A stretch of 64,000 nucleotides of DNA from an uncultured Rhizobiaceae bacterium (GTDB lineage: Bacteria > Pseudomonadota > Alphaproteobacteria > Rhizobiales > Rhizobiaceae), in contig CAMYMG010000013.1 in assembly GCA_947259295.1 (NCBI GenBank), forward strand, positions 62,001 to 126,000, written 5' to 3'. Both the position numbers and the translations under genes were made by a program. Below the pieces are notes generated by a model. The model was not told the origin of the DNA and ran no database searches. It saw only the letters and a program-made list of their open reading frames with translations. Positions 54,237-64,000 of this stretch are shown here, piece by piece (positions within the stretch are counted from its first letter, which is position 1; each line of letters opens with the position of its first letter).

Positions 54237-55448
54237 ATGGCCACTCCCGGAAAAACCAAGCGGATCGTCCTGATTTCGGCCGACAAGGTATTCGCTCAGG
54301 AAACCAAGGCGGCGTTCTCGTCTTCCGACCTGATCCAGCTCGAAATCGTCGACAAGAACGTCGTCGAACTGCGCGGCGAGATCCAGGAATCGAACTGCGA
54401 CGCCGTGATCATCGACATGGATGCGGCCAAACTCGAAGAGATCGAGGCGCTGCAGCGCGTGACCCGCCGCCTGGAAGGCAAGGCGCCGATCCTGGTGGTG
54501 ACGCAGGAGTTCAATGCCGCTGCGGTGCGCATCCTCGTCCAGCTTCAGGTCGCCGACTTCCTGGTCAAGCCGATCAAGACCGCCGATCTCGTGCGTTCCT
54601 GCATTCGCGTGCTGCAGGGGCCAGGTCGCGAGGAAAACTCGGAATCGCAGATCTACACCTTCATGCCGGCCGCCGGCGGCGTCGGCACCACGACCCTGAC
54701 CCTGCAGACGGCGTTTCAGCTGCACAATTCGACGACACGGGGCGCGTCCACCTGCGTTGTCGATCTCAATTTCCAGCAGGGCGCCTGCGCCGAATATCTC
54801 GACCTCGAGCCACGCTTCGACATCGCCGAGATCGAGAACCAGCCCGAACGGCTGGACCGCCAACTGCTCGACGTCATGCTGTCGAAGCACTCGAGCGGGC
54901 TTTGCGTGCTGGCGGCGCCGACGCGTCCTTCCGAGATGCGTTCCTTCAACGCCGATGTCGTCGTGCGCATGCTGGATCTGGTGTCGGCCTATTTCGACAA
55001 TGTCGTGATCGACATGCCGCGCACCTGGTTTCCGTGGACCGAGACGGTGCTGCTGGGATCGAACAAGCTCTACATCGTTTCTGAAATGACCGTGCCATGC
55101 CTGCGCCATACGCAGCGCCTGATCCAGGCGGTCTACGAGACCGTCGGCAAGGAAGTTAAGCCCAACGTCATCGTGAACCGCTTCGAACAGAAGATGTTCG
55201 AAAGCGGAATCAAGCAGGCCGACGTGCAGGAAATCCTCGGCGACCATTTCGTCGGCGGCATTTCGAACAATTACCGACTCGTCCGCGAGGCGGTCGACCG
55301 CGGCGTCCCGCTGCACGAGATCGATGCCAACGCCAATGTCGTCAACGATCTGAAGCGCATCATCCTGCCCGAAGAGGTAATCGCCACCGAGAAGAAGGCA
55401 CGCTCGCTTCTGGCCATCGGCAAGGGCCTGTTGAGGAAGTCCGCATGA
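54237..55448 (+). CDS. cpaE: CpaE/TadZ, ParA-like polar localisation protein with altered P-loop
   Basis: A 403-residue protein: an N-terminal receiver-like domain (residues about 8-125, with DAVIIDMDA and LVKPIKTAD) and a C-terminal ParA/MinD-type domain. In the nucleotide site the usual KGGxGKT reads AGGVGTTT (residues 146-153): both lysines, the signature one and the Walker one, are missing, as reported for some atypical TadZ proteins. DLNFQQGACAEYLDLEP and VVIDMPRTWFPWTE match the switch regions. CpaE/TadZ directs the pilus machine to the pole. The stop overlaps the cpaF start (ATGA). Confidence 0.93.
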   Translation: MATPGKTKRIVLISADKVFAQETKAAFSSSDLIQLEIVDKNVVELRGEIQESNCDAVIIDMDAAKLEEIEALQRVTRRLEGKAPILVVTQEFNAAAVRILVQLQVADFLVKPIKTADLVRSCIRVLQGPGREENSESQIYTFMPAAGGVGTTTLTLQTAFQLHNSTTRGASTCVVDLNFQQGACAEYLDLEPRFDIAEIENQPERLDRQLLDVMLSKHSSGLCVLAAPTRPSEMRSFNADVVVRMLDLVSAYFDNVVIDMPRTWFPWTETVLLGSNKLYIVSEMTVPCLRHTQRLIQAVYETVGKEVKPNVIVNRFEQKMFESGIKQADVQEILGDHFVGGISNNYRLVREAVDRGVPLHEIDANANVVNDLKRIILPEEVIATEKKARSLLAIGKGLLRKSA

Positions 55449-56863
55449 CCAGCCGCTTCTCGACGCTGCAGAATCGCGACACGCGGCAGGCGCGCGCGCC
55501 CGAGCCGTCGCCGGTCGTCGAGCAGGCGGTGGTCATTCCCACGACCCGCAAGGCCCAGCCGCGGCAGGAATCCGGCCCGGCGAAATCGACCAACAAGGTC
55601 ATCGACGCGCGCGCCCGGCTGCATCGCATGCTAATCGAGGAGATCAATCTCGTTGCGCTGGAGCGCCTGCCGCAGGACGAGATGCGCCGCCAGGTACACG
55701 AATTCGTGCTGGAGAAGACCAGGCAGGAACGCCTGGCGGTCAACGGCGCCGAGCTCGACGCGCTCGTCAACGACATTGTCGACGAGATGGTCGGCCTCGG
55801 CCCGCTCGAGCCGCTGCTCAAGGACCCTTCGATCAACGATATCCTGATCAACGGCCACCAGAACTGCTTCGTCGAGCGCCACGGAAAGCTGACGCAGGTC
55901 CACATACCGTTCAAGGACGAGGCGCATCTGTTGCGCATCGTGCAGAAGATCGTCGGCGCGGTCGGCCGCCGCGTCGACGAGAGCCAGCCGATGGTCGACG
56001 CCCGCATGCTCGACGGATCGCGCTTCAACGCCGCCATCCGGCCCGTCGCCGTCGACGGCCCGCTGGTCTCGATCCGAAAGTTCTCCAAGAACAAGCTCGG
56101 CCTGCACAAGCTGGTCGAGTTCGGCGCCATCACCCAGAACATGGCCGAGGTGCTCGCCGCCGCCGTCCACGCGCGCAAGACGACGATCATCTCCGGCGGT
56201 ACCGGTACCGGCAAGACGACGATGCTCAACGCGCTTTCGGCGTTCATCCCGGAAGACGAGCGCCTCATCACCATCGAGGACGCCGCGGAGCTGCAACTGC
56301 AACAGCCGCATGTCGCGCGCATGGAAACGCGGCCGGCCAACATCGAAGGCCACGGCGAACTGAAGCAGCGCGACCTCGTCAAGAACGCACTGCGCATGCG
56401 TCCCGATCGCGTCATTCTCGGCGAGTGCCGCGGCGAGGAAGCCTTCGACATGCTGCAGGCGATGAACACCGGCCACGAAGGCTCGATGGCGACCATCCAC
56501 GCCAACACGCCGCGCGATGCGATCGGTCGCCTGGAGCAGATGCTCGGCATGACCGGCATGCCGATGACGGTTCAGTCGATCAGAAGCCAGATATCGAGCG
56601 CCCTCGACATCATCGTCCAGCTCACCCGCCTGTCGGACGGCAAGCGCAAGGTGACGAGCGTCGCCGAGGTGACCGGCATGGAAGGCGACGTCATCCAGAT
56701 GCAGGAGATCTTCAAGTTCGTGCGTACCGGCATGGAAGCCGACGGCAAGATCCTCGGCCATTTCGAGGCTACCGGCCTGCGCCCGCGCTTCCTCGAGGAC
56801 ATGAAGGCGATGGGCATCGAGTTTCCGGGCAAGTATTTCGAGCCCGGGAAGCCGCTGGAATAG
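55445..56863 (+). CDS. cpaF: CpaF/TadA secretion ATPase
   Basis: A 472-residue hexameric ATPase of the type II/IV secretion family that powers pilus assembly. N-terminal all-helical region (to about 170), then LNDILINGHQNCFVERHGKL, Walker A GGTGTGKTT at 251-259, Asp box ITIEDAAELQLQQPHV, and Walker B/His box RPDRVILGECRGEEAFDMLQAMNTGHEGSMATIHAN. Length and motifs are complete. ATGA overlap with cpaE indicates coupled translation. Confidence 0.96.
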   Translation: MTSRFSTLQNRDTRQARAPEPSPVVEQAVVIPTTRKAQPRQESGPAKSTNKVIDARARLHRMLIEEINLVALERLPQDEMRRQVHEFVLEKTRQERLAVNGAELDALVNDIVDEMVGLGPLEPLLKDPSINDILINGHQNCFVERHGKLTQVHIPFKDEAHLLRIVQKIVGAVGRRVDESQPMVDARMLDGSRFNAAIRPVAVDGPLVSIRKFSKNKLGLHKLVEFGAITQNMAEVLAAAVHARKTTIISGGTGTGKTTMLNALSAFIPEDERLITIEDAAELQLQQPHVARMETRPANIEGHGELKQRDLVKNALRMRPDRVILGECRGEEAFDMLQAMNTGHEGSMATIHANTPRDAIGRLEQMLGMTGMPMTVQSIRSQISSALDIIVQLTRLSDGKRKVTSVAEVTGMEGDVIQMQEIFKFVRTGMEADGKILGHFEATGLRPRFLEDMKAMGIEFPGKYFEPGKPLE

Positions 56864-56865
56864 CC

Positions 56866-57822
56866 ATGTCTGGAGCGCTTTACGTCATCTACGCGGGTGC
56901 GGCGCTGACCGGCATCATGATTGCGGAAGCCTGCTACCTGCTCTACGCGGGAAGGGCAGACCGCCGCACGGCCATCAACCGGCGCATGAAGCTGCAGGAA
57001 GGCAAGATCAGCCAGGAACAGGTGCTGATCCAGCTTCGCAAGGAGCGCGGCCTCGACGACAAGACCTCGATCTTCTCGATGGAGCGCTTTCGCAAGCTGC
57101 GCACCCAGTCCGGACTGGTGATGCCTTTTCCAAGGTTCCTTGCCATAACCTCGGCTGTCGCCCTGGCAATCGTCATAGCCGCCTACTTCAAGGGCGTGCC
57201 GCTGCTGCTGGCATTGGCTGCATTGCCGGTTCTCAGCTTCATGATCCCGATCCAGGTCCTTAAATTCCGCCGCAACCGGCGCCACAAGATCTTCGGCATC
57301 CAGTTGCCCGAGGCGCTGGAACTGATCACCCGAAGCCTGAAGGCTGGGCATCCCGTGCCCGTCGCCATTGCCATGGTGTCGCGCGAAATGCCCGATCCGA
57401 TCGGCACCGAGTTCGGCGTCGTGTCGGACGAGGTGACTTACGGCTCCGACCTCGTGTCGGCGCTGCACAATCTTTACCAGCGGGTCGGCCACGATGACCT
57501 GCCGCTGTTCGTCACCGCCGTCTCGATCCAGACCTCGTCGGGCGGCAATCTGCGTGAGATCCTCGACGGATTGTCGACCACGATCCGCGAGCGCGGCAAG
57601 CTGAAGCGCAAGGTCCGGGCGATCTCGACCGAAGGACGCATGTCGGCCTACATCCTGACAGCGGTGCCGTGCCTTCTCGCGCTCGGCATCATGCTGTTGA
57701 TGCCGCAGTTCTATACCGAGGTCTGGGACGAACCGATGACCTGGTACCTGCTCGGCGGCTCGGTTTTCTGGCTGCTGCTCGGCAACGCCATGATGTTCAA
57801 AATGTCCAACTTCAAGTTCTGA
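56866..57822 (+). CDS. tadB: TadB, tad inner-membrane platform protein
   Basis: A 318-residue inner-membrane protein of the GspF/T2SSF type. An N-terminal membrane helix (LYVIYAGAALTGIMIAEACYLLY), two central ones (residues about 90-130), then the T2SSF domain (LPEALELITRSLKAGHPVPVAI, LQTSSGGNLREIL-like IQTSSGGNLREILDGLS) and two C-terminal helices. With TadC it forms the platform driven by CpaF. ATG lies 2 bp after cpaF stop. Confidence 0.93.
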   Translation: MSGALYVIYAGAALTGIMIAEACYLLYAGRADRRTAINRRMKLQEGKISQEQVLIQLRKERGLDDKTSIFSMERFRKLRTQSGLVMPFPRFLAITSAVALAIVIAAYFKGVPLLLALAALPVLSFMIPIQVLKFRRNRRHKIFGIQLPEALELITRSLKAGHPVPVAIAMVSREMPDPIGTEFGVVSDEVTYGSDLVSALHNLYQRVGHDDLPLFVTAVSIQTSSGGNLREILDGLSTTIRERGKLKRKVRAISTEGRMSAYILTAVPCLLALGIMLLMPQFYTEVWDEPMTWYLLGGSVFWLLLGNAMMFKMSNFKF

Positions 57823-57823
57823 C

Positions 57824-58789
57824 ATGGAAGAGCTGATCCGCATGCTTGCATCGCTGCGCCCCGACTCGCTCGGGCCGGTCGCGCTCATCCTCCTCCTCGG
57901 TGGTGCTGCGGCCGTGGCATGGCCAATGGTCGCCGCGCGCAGCGGCCACAGCGACTTGAGGCGCCGGCTGAAAGTCCAGCCGGACAAGCCGGTTAGCGAC
58001 GCAGCTGCCGCGCCGAAGAAGAACATTGGCGTGGTGCGCGAGAAGGCGACCAAGACGGCGCAGGAATTCTACGCCAAGAGCGACCCCGAGAACGTCGCAA
58101 GGCTGCGGATGCGCCTCATCCAGGCCGGCTACATGGATCCCCGCGCGGTCGGCACCTTCTTCCTGATCCGCTTCGGCGGCTTCGTCGTGGCCGCACTCGG
58201 CGCCTTCCTGTTCAACGAATGGATGGCGAGCGCCGATTCCACCGCGCTCAGCCGCTGGACATTCGTCGGCATCGCGGCGGTCGGCGGCTATTTCTCGCCC
58301 GGCCTGATCCTCGGCCGGCTGATCTCCGCCAAGATGCGCGAATACCGCAACGGCTTCCCGGACTTCATGGACCTGATGATCGTCTGTTCGGATGCCGGCA
58401 TGGCGATGGAAGCGGGCATCGAGCGGGTCTCGAAGGAACTCTCCGGCACCTATCCCTCCCTCAGCGAGAACCTGCAGCTGGTCTCGCTCGAACTCAGGGC
58501 AGGGCGCAGCCTCGACGACGCGCTGAAGTCGCTTGCCGACCGCCTGAACCTCGACGAGGTCCGCTCTTTCGCCACGCTCCTGCAGCAGTCGAAGGAACTC
58601 GGAACCAGCCTTTCCGGCGCGCTGCGTGTGTTCTCCGACGAGATGCGCCACAAGCGCATGTCGCTGGCGGAAGAGAAGGCGCATTCACTGCCGGCCAAGA
58701 TGTCCGTCCCGGTCACGGTCTGTATTCTGCCGGTCGTCATGATGATCGCGATCATCCCGATCATCGTGAAAATGTCGGGCGGCGACTGA
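57824..58789 (+). CDS. tadC: TadC, tad inner-membrane platform protein
   Basis: A 321-residue second GspF-type platform protein. One N-terminal membrane helix, two central helices (FFLIRFGGFVVAALGAFLF and FVGIAAVGGYFSPGLILG), then the T2SSF domain with FPDFMDLMIVCSDAGMAMEAGI and LLQQSKELGTSLSGALRVFSDEMR, and a C-terminal membrane helix ending IIVKMSGGD. Starts directly after the tadB stop. Confidence 0.94.
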   Translation: MEELIRMLASLRPDSLGPVALILLLGGAAAVAWPMVAARSGHSDLRRRLKVQPDKPVSDAAAAPKKNIGVVREKATKTAQEFYAKSDPENVARLRMRLIQAGYMDPRAVGTFFLIRFGGFVVAALGAFLFNEWMASADSTALSRWTFVGIAAVGGYFSPGLILGRLISAKMREYRNGFPDFMDLMIVCSDAGMAMEAGIERVSKELSGTYPSLSENLQLVSLELRAGRSLDDALKSLADRLNLDEVRSFATLLQQSKELGTSLSGALRVFSDEMRHKRMSLAEEKAHSLPAKMSVPVTVCILPVVMMIAIIPIIVKMSGGD

Positions 58790-58922
58790 GCCGCTATCGT
58801 AAACAAGTCCTTGCCGGCATCCGCAGCTTTCGTCGCAACTCCGCACCGAAGTTTAAACGCCTTTGAGCTAATGTGGGTTCTTACGGAGACCCGGTAAACG
58901 GGCCAGTGTGGGACAGGGGCAA

Positions 58923-59393
58923 ATGCGCAATATTGCATCGACTGCGATGGTCGCCATCGTTGCGTCCATGGCGCTTGGCGGTTGCACGACCAGCCAGATT
59001 GACAAGACCGAGACGACATCGATCGAGCCGGTGACGGCCGACATCAGCGCCGGCGACCTTGCCGCCGGCAAGCAGCAGTTCCGCCAGGCCAATTACGGCC
59101 TCGCCGAAAAGCATTTCCGCAAGGCCGTCGAACTGCGCGCCGACAATTCTGAGGCCTGGATGGGCCTTGCGGCCTGCTACGACCAGCTCGGCCGCTTCGA
59201 CTTTGCCGACCGCGCCTATGAGCAGCTGCTGAAGGTCGCCGGCCGCAAGCCGGAGATCGTCAACAATATGGGCTATTCGCAGCTGTTGCGGGGCAACAGG
59301 AAGCAAGCACGCAAGCTGCTCCAGGAAGCCCGCCGTGACATGCCGCAATCGACGGTCGTGGAAGCCAACCTGGCGCTGCTTCAGAAGACCTGA
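58923..59393 (+). CDS. tadD: TadD, TPR lipoprotein
   Basis: A 156-residue predicted lipoprotein. Lipobox LGGC (Cys near residue 21), then about three tetratricopeptide repeats: AAGKQQFRQANYGLAEKHFRKAVEL, NSEAWMGLAACYDQLGRFDFADRAYEQL and EIVNNMGYSQLLRGNRKQARKLLQEA (each given here as about 20 residues around the conserved helices). TadD is needed for tad pilus biogenesis and may pilot the secretin. An AGGGG lies before the ATG; 133 bp separate it from tadC, so it may have its own promoter. Confidence 0.9.
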   Translation: MRNIASTAMVAIVASMALGGCTTSQIDKTETTSIEPVTADISAGDLAAGKQQFRQANYGLAEKHFRKAVELRADNSEAWMGLAACYDQLGRFDFADRAYEQLLKVAGRKPEIVNNMGYSQLLRGNRKQARKLLQEARRDMPQSTVVEANLALLQKT

Positions 59394-59447
59394 CGGACCG
59401 GCGCGGCCAGGCCGCGCCAGTCATCCGAGAGATCGCGCTGCCAGGGC

Positions 59448-62258
<2,811 letters not shown>

Positions 62259-62273
62259 CATCTGCTCCTGCGC

Positions 62274-62642
62274 CTAGCCGATATGTGCCTTGTAGCCGGC
62301 CTCGTCCATCAGGCCCGACAACTGGCTCTCGTCTTCAAGCTTCATCTTCCACAGCCAGCCTTCACCGGCGGCCGAGGAATTGACGAGCGCCGGATCGGAG
62401 CCGAGCGCGCCATTCGCCTCGGTCACTTCGCCATCGGCCGGCGCGTAGACGTCGGATGCGGCCTTGACGGATTCGACGACGACGGCGACGTCGCCCTTCT
62501 TCACCTTTCGCCCGGCCTCGGGCAGTTCGACGAAGACGAGGTCGCCCAGTTGCTCCTGCGCATAGTCGGTGATGCCGACGGTGGCGACGCCACCCTCGAC
62601 GCGGATCCATTCGTGGTCTTCGGTGAAATAAGTCGTTGCCAT
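62274..62642 (-). CDS. gcvH: glycine cleavage system H protein
   Basis: A 122-residue lipoyl carrier. The lipoylated Lys is residue 60 in [33 protein letters not shown] at the N-terminus and [16 protein letters not shown] near the C-terminus are typical. It shuttles the aminomethyl intermediate among GcvP, GcvT and lipoamide dehydrogenase. Six bases after gcvT and 15 before gcvP. Confidence 0.97.
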   Translation of the reverse strand: MATTYFTEDHEWIRVEGGVATVGITDYAQEQLGDLVFVELPEAGRKVKKGDVAVVVESVKAASDVYAPADGEVTEANGALGSDPALVNSSAAGEGWLWKMKLEDESQLSGLMDEAGYKAHIG

Positions 62643-62648
62643 GAGAGT

Positions 62649-63749
62649 CTATCCTTTGCGGTAGCGGTGTGGCGTGAAGGGCAGGGAATGGATGCCGACC
62701 GGAATCCTGGTGCCCCGGACTTCGGCGAAGAACGTTGCGTCGGGCCGGGCGAGCGCTGCTGCCACGTAGCCCATGGCGACGGGATGGCCGGCCGATGGCC
62801 CGAAACCTCCCGAGGTGACGCGCCCCGCGGGCCTGCCATCCCCGTCCGTCAGCAGGGTCCCGGCGCGCACCGGCTGGCGGCCTTCCGGCTTCAGCCCGAC
62901 GCGCTTGTCCTGCGCGCCTTTCGCCAGGATGGACCGCAACGCCTCGGCACCGACGAATTCGCCCTCGGCGCGAAGCCCTTTCGGGATGGACCACATCAGG
63001 CCGGCGGTCGCTGGGTCGATGTCGGGCGTGATGTCCAGCCCGTGCAGGCAGAGGCCAGCCTCGAGCCTCAGGCTGTCGCGCGCGGCAAGGCCGATCCACA
63101 TCACGCGCTCGTCTGCGAGCAGTTTCGGGACAAGATCGCGTGCATCGCTTTCGGGCAGCGCGATCTCGAAGCCGTCTTCGCCGGTATAGCCGGAACGGCT
63201 CATGAACCAGTCCTGGCGCGGCTCGGTACCGTGCATAAAGGTGAGGGCGTCCGTCGCTATGCCGGCCTTTTCCAGAACCTCGGCGGCCTCAGGGCCCTGG
63301 ATGGCGAGAAACACGCGGTCGAGCGGTTCGATCGTCGCCTCGAAATCCTTGCCGACGCTGCGCAGATTGGCCTCGTCGGCTGCAGCGTTGCCGGCATTGG
63401 CGACGACCATGTAGCGGTCGGGCCCGAGCCGCGTGACGATCAGGTCGTCGATGATGCCGCCGGCTTCGTTGAGGAAGAACGTGTATTTCGACTGCGTTGG
63501 TTCGAGCGCGGCGGCATCGAGCGGACAGGCCCGGTTCAACAACCCGACGGCGCCGGGACCCGACACCGCGAAAAGCTTCATGTGCGATATGTCGAAGAGC
63601 CCGGCATGGGCGCGCGTGTGAAGATGCTCCTTCATCACACCGGCTGGGTAGGTCAGCGGCATCGACCAGCCGGCGAAATCGCCGAAGCGTGCGCCGGCCT
63701 GCTTGTGAATGTCGTCGAGTGGAAGTGTTTTCGATGCTTCGCCAGCCAT
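62649..63749 (-). CDS. gcvT: glycine cleavage system aminomethyltransferase (T protein)
   Basis: A 366-residue folate-dependent transferase that releases ammonia and forms 5,10-methylene-THF. FAGWSMPLTYPAGVMKEH and GLFDISHMKLFAVSG open the protein; RSGYTGEDGFEIALPE and GLAARDSLRLEAGLCLHG are folate-site hallmarks. GGAGAAGTC before the ATG at 63749. First gene of the operon, immediately downstream of the glycine riboswitch. Confidence 0.96.
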   Translation of the reverse strand: MAGEASKTLPLDDIHKQAGARFGDFAGWSMPLTYPAGVMKEHLHTRAHAGLFDISHMKLFAVSGPGAVGLLNRACPLDAAALEPTQSKYTFFLNEAGGIIDDLIVTRLGPDRYMVVANAGNAAADEANLRSVGKDFEATIEPLDRVFLAIQGPEAAEVLEKAGIATDALTFMHGTEPRQDWFMSRSGYTGEDGFEIALPESDARDLVPKLLADERVMWIGLAARDSLRLEAGLCLHGLDITPDIDPATAGLMWSIPKGLRAEGEFVGAEALRSILAKGAQDKRVGLKPEGRQPVRAGTLLTDGDGRPAGRVTSGGFGPSAGHPVAMGYVAAALARPDATFFAEVRGTRIPVGIHSLPFTPHRYRKG

Positions 63750-63798
63750 GACTTCTCCAGAGACACACGCAATCGGCCGCTGTGGCGACCAGTCCGTG

Positions 63799-63975
63799 CC
63801 CCTCTGTCGGAAGCCTGAGAGACTCGCGCAACCGGAACCCTGTCGGCGGCGCTTACACCTTCGGCGCGGGAACCAGTCCCGACTTTCCAGAGTGTCTTCC
63901 TGTCTACGGTTCTTTTGCCTGAGAGATTTCGGGCGATTTCCCCTTCGGCGGCAGCACCGTGCTGCTCTCTCCCGC
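63799..63975 (-). promoter_or_regulatory. tandem glycine riboswitch upstream of gcvT-gcvH-gcvP
   Basis: On the minus strand two aptamers follow each other. Aptamer 1 (about 63975-63890) has GCGGGAGAG, CGCCGAAGGGG and AATCTCTCAGGCAAAAG, then CCGTAGACAGG. Aptamer 2 (about 63890-63799) starts at CACTCTGGAAAG and has GCGCCGAAGG, GAGTCTCTCAGG and GACAGAGGGG. These are the conserved cores of the glycine riboswitch, which turns on gcv expression when glycine is high. It ends 49 bp before the gcvT ATG. Confidence 0.95.
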
Positions 63976-64000
63976 AAACAGTTAGGGCTCCCGAGAGAGC

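Overview
The window is a 64 kb stretch of GC-rich chromosomal DNA from an alphaproteobacterium, almost certainly a member of the Hyphomicrobiales (Rhizobiales) close to Mesorhizobium and other Phyllobacteriaceae. The signs are ExoR, a PopZ-type polar protein beside valS, a class I PHA synthase, a cpa/tad pilus cluster, DUF1127 genes with CCUCCUCCC-loop RNAs, a fused SecDF, and rhizobial pairs such as an aminotransferase followed by homoserine dehydrogenase. It is core chromosome: I see no transposases, integrases, phage genes or CRISPR array.

Layout. 1-11.5 kb: end of a DUF192 protein, an alpha/beta hydrolase, tRNA-Cys, a Pcm-like methyltransferase, TolC, a PopZ-like protein, ValS, a FadL-type porin, ExoR and a DUF815 ATPase. 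11.7-17.3 kb: yajC-secDF followed by two homologues of mitochondrial complex I assembly factors (Mth938/NDUFAF3 type and squalene/phytoene synthase/NDUFAF6 type), then convergent trmFO. 17.4-21.3 kb: a transglutaminase-like lipoprotein, then the most interesting locus of the window, a minus-strand unit of two DUF1127 genes followed by a tandem array of hairpins whose loops all read CCUCCUCCC; then a DUF2157/GDYXXLXY membrane pair and a Cu/Zn SOD. 21.4-30.2 kb: tRNA-Leu, trigger factor, RadC, Map, two tiny lipoproteins, a PQQ-type sugar dehydrogenase with a DUF2231 membrane protein, a Crp/Fnr regulator, a DUF6894 protein, an outer-membrane protein gene broken by a nonsense codon, and tRNA-Glu.

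30.2-51.3 kb: M15-peptidase-like lipoprotein, PhaC, aminotransferase-hom-DUF6434-recJ, a patatin, HisI, FolE, a NifU-like scaffold, YidD, ThrS, an acyltransferase, a three-repeat exported protein, a nitroreductase, a MaoC-CitE pair, a DUF2336 protein and ParE. 51.5-59.4 kb: a tad/cpa secretion-pilus operon (cpaB-cpaC-small lipoprotein-cpaE-cpaF-tadB-tadC, then tadD) without pilin, prepilin peptidase or a full-length CpaD. 59.4-64 kb: the glycine cleavage operon gcvT-gcvH-gcvP on the minus strand, headed by a tandem glycine riboswitch.

Functional themes: protein export and folding (YajC-SecDF, YidD, trigger factor, Map), translation (ValS, ThrS, TrmFO, three tRNAs), envelope and surface (TolC, FadL, ExoR, tad pilus, many small lipoproteins), one-carbon and amino-acid metabolism (gcv, hom, folE, hisI), and post-transcriptional stress control (DUF1127 plus hairpin RNAs). 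Start codons were chosen from Shine-Dalgarno spacing and signal-peptide logic. Domain names rest on recognised motifs; no database search was possible.
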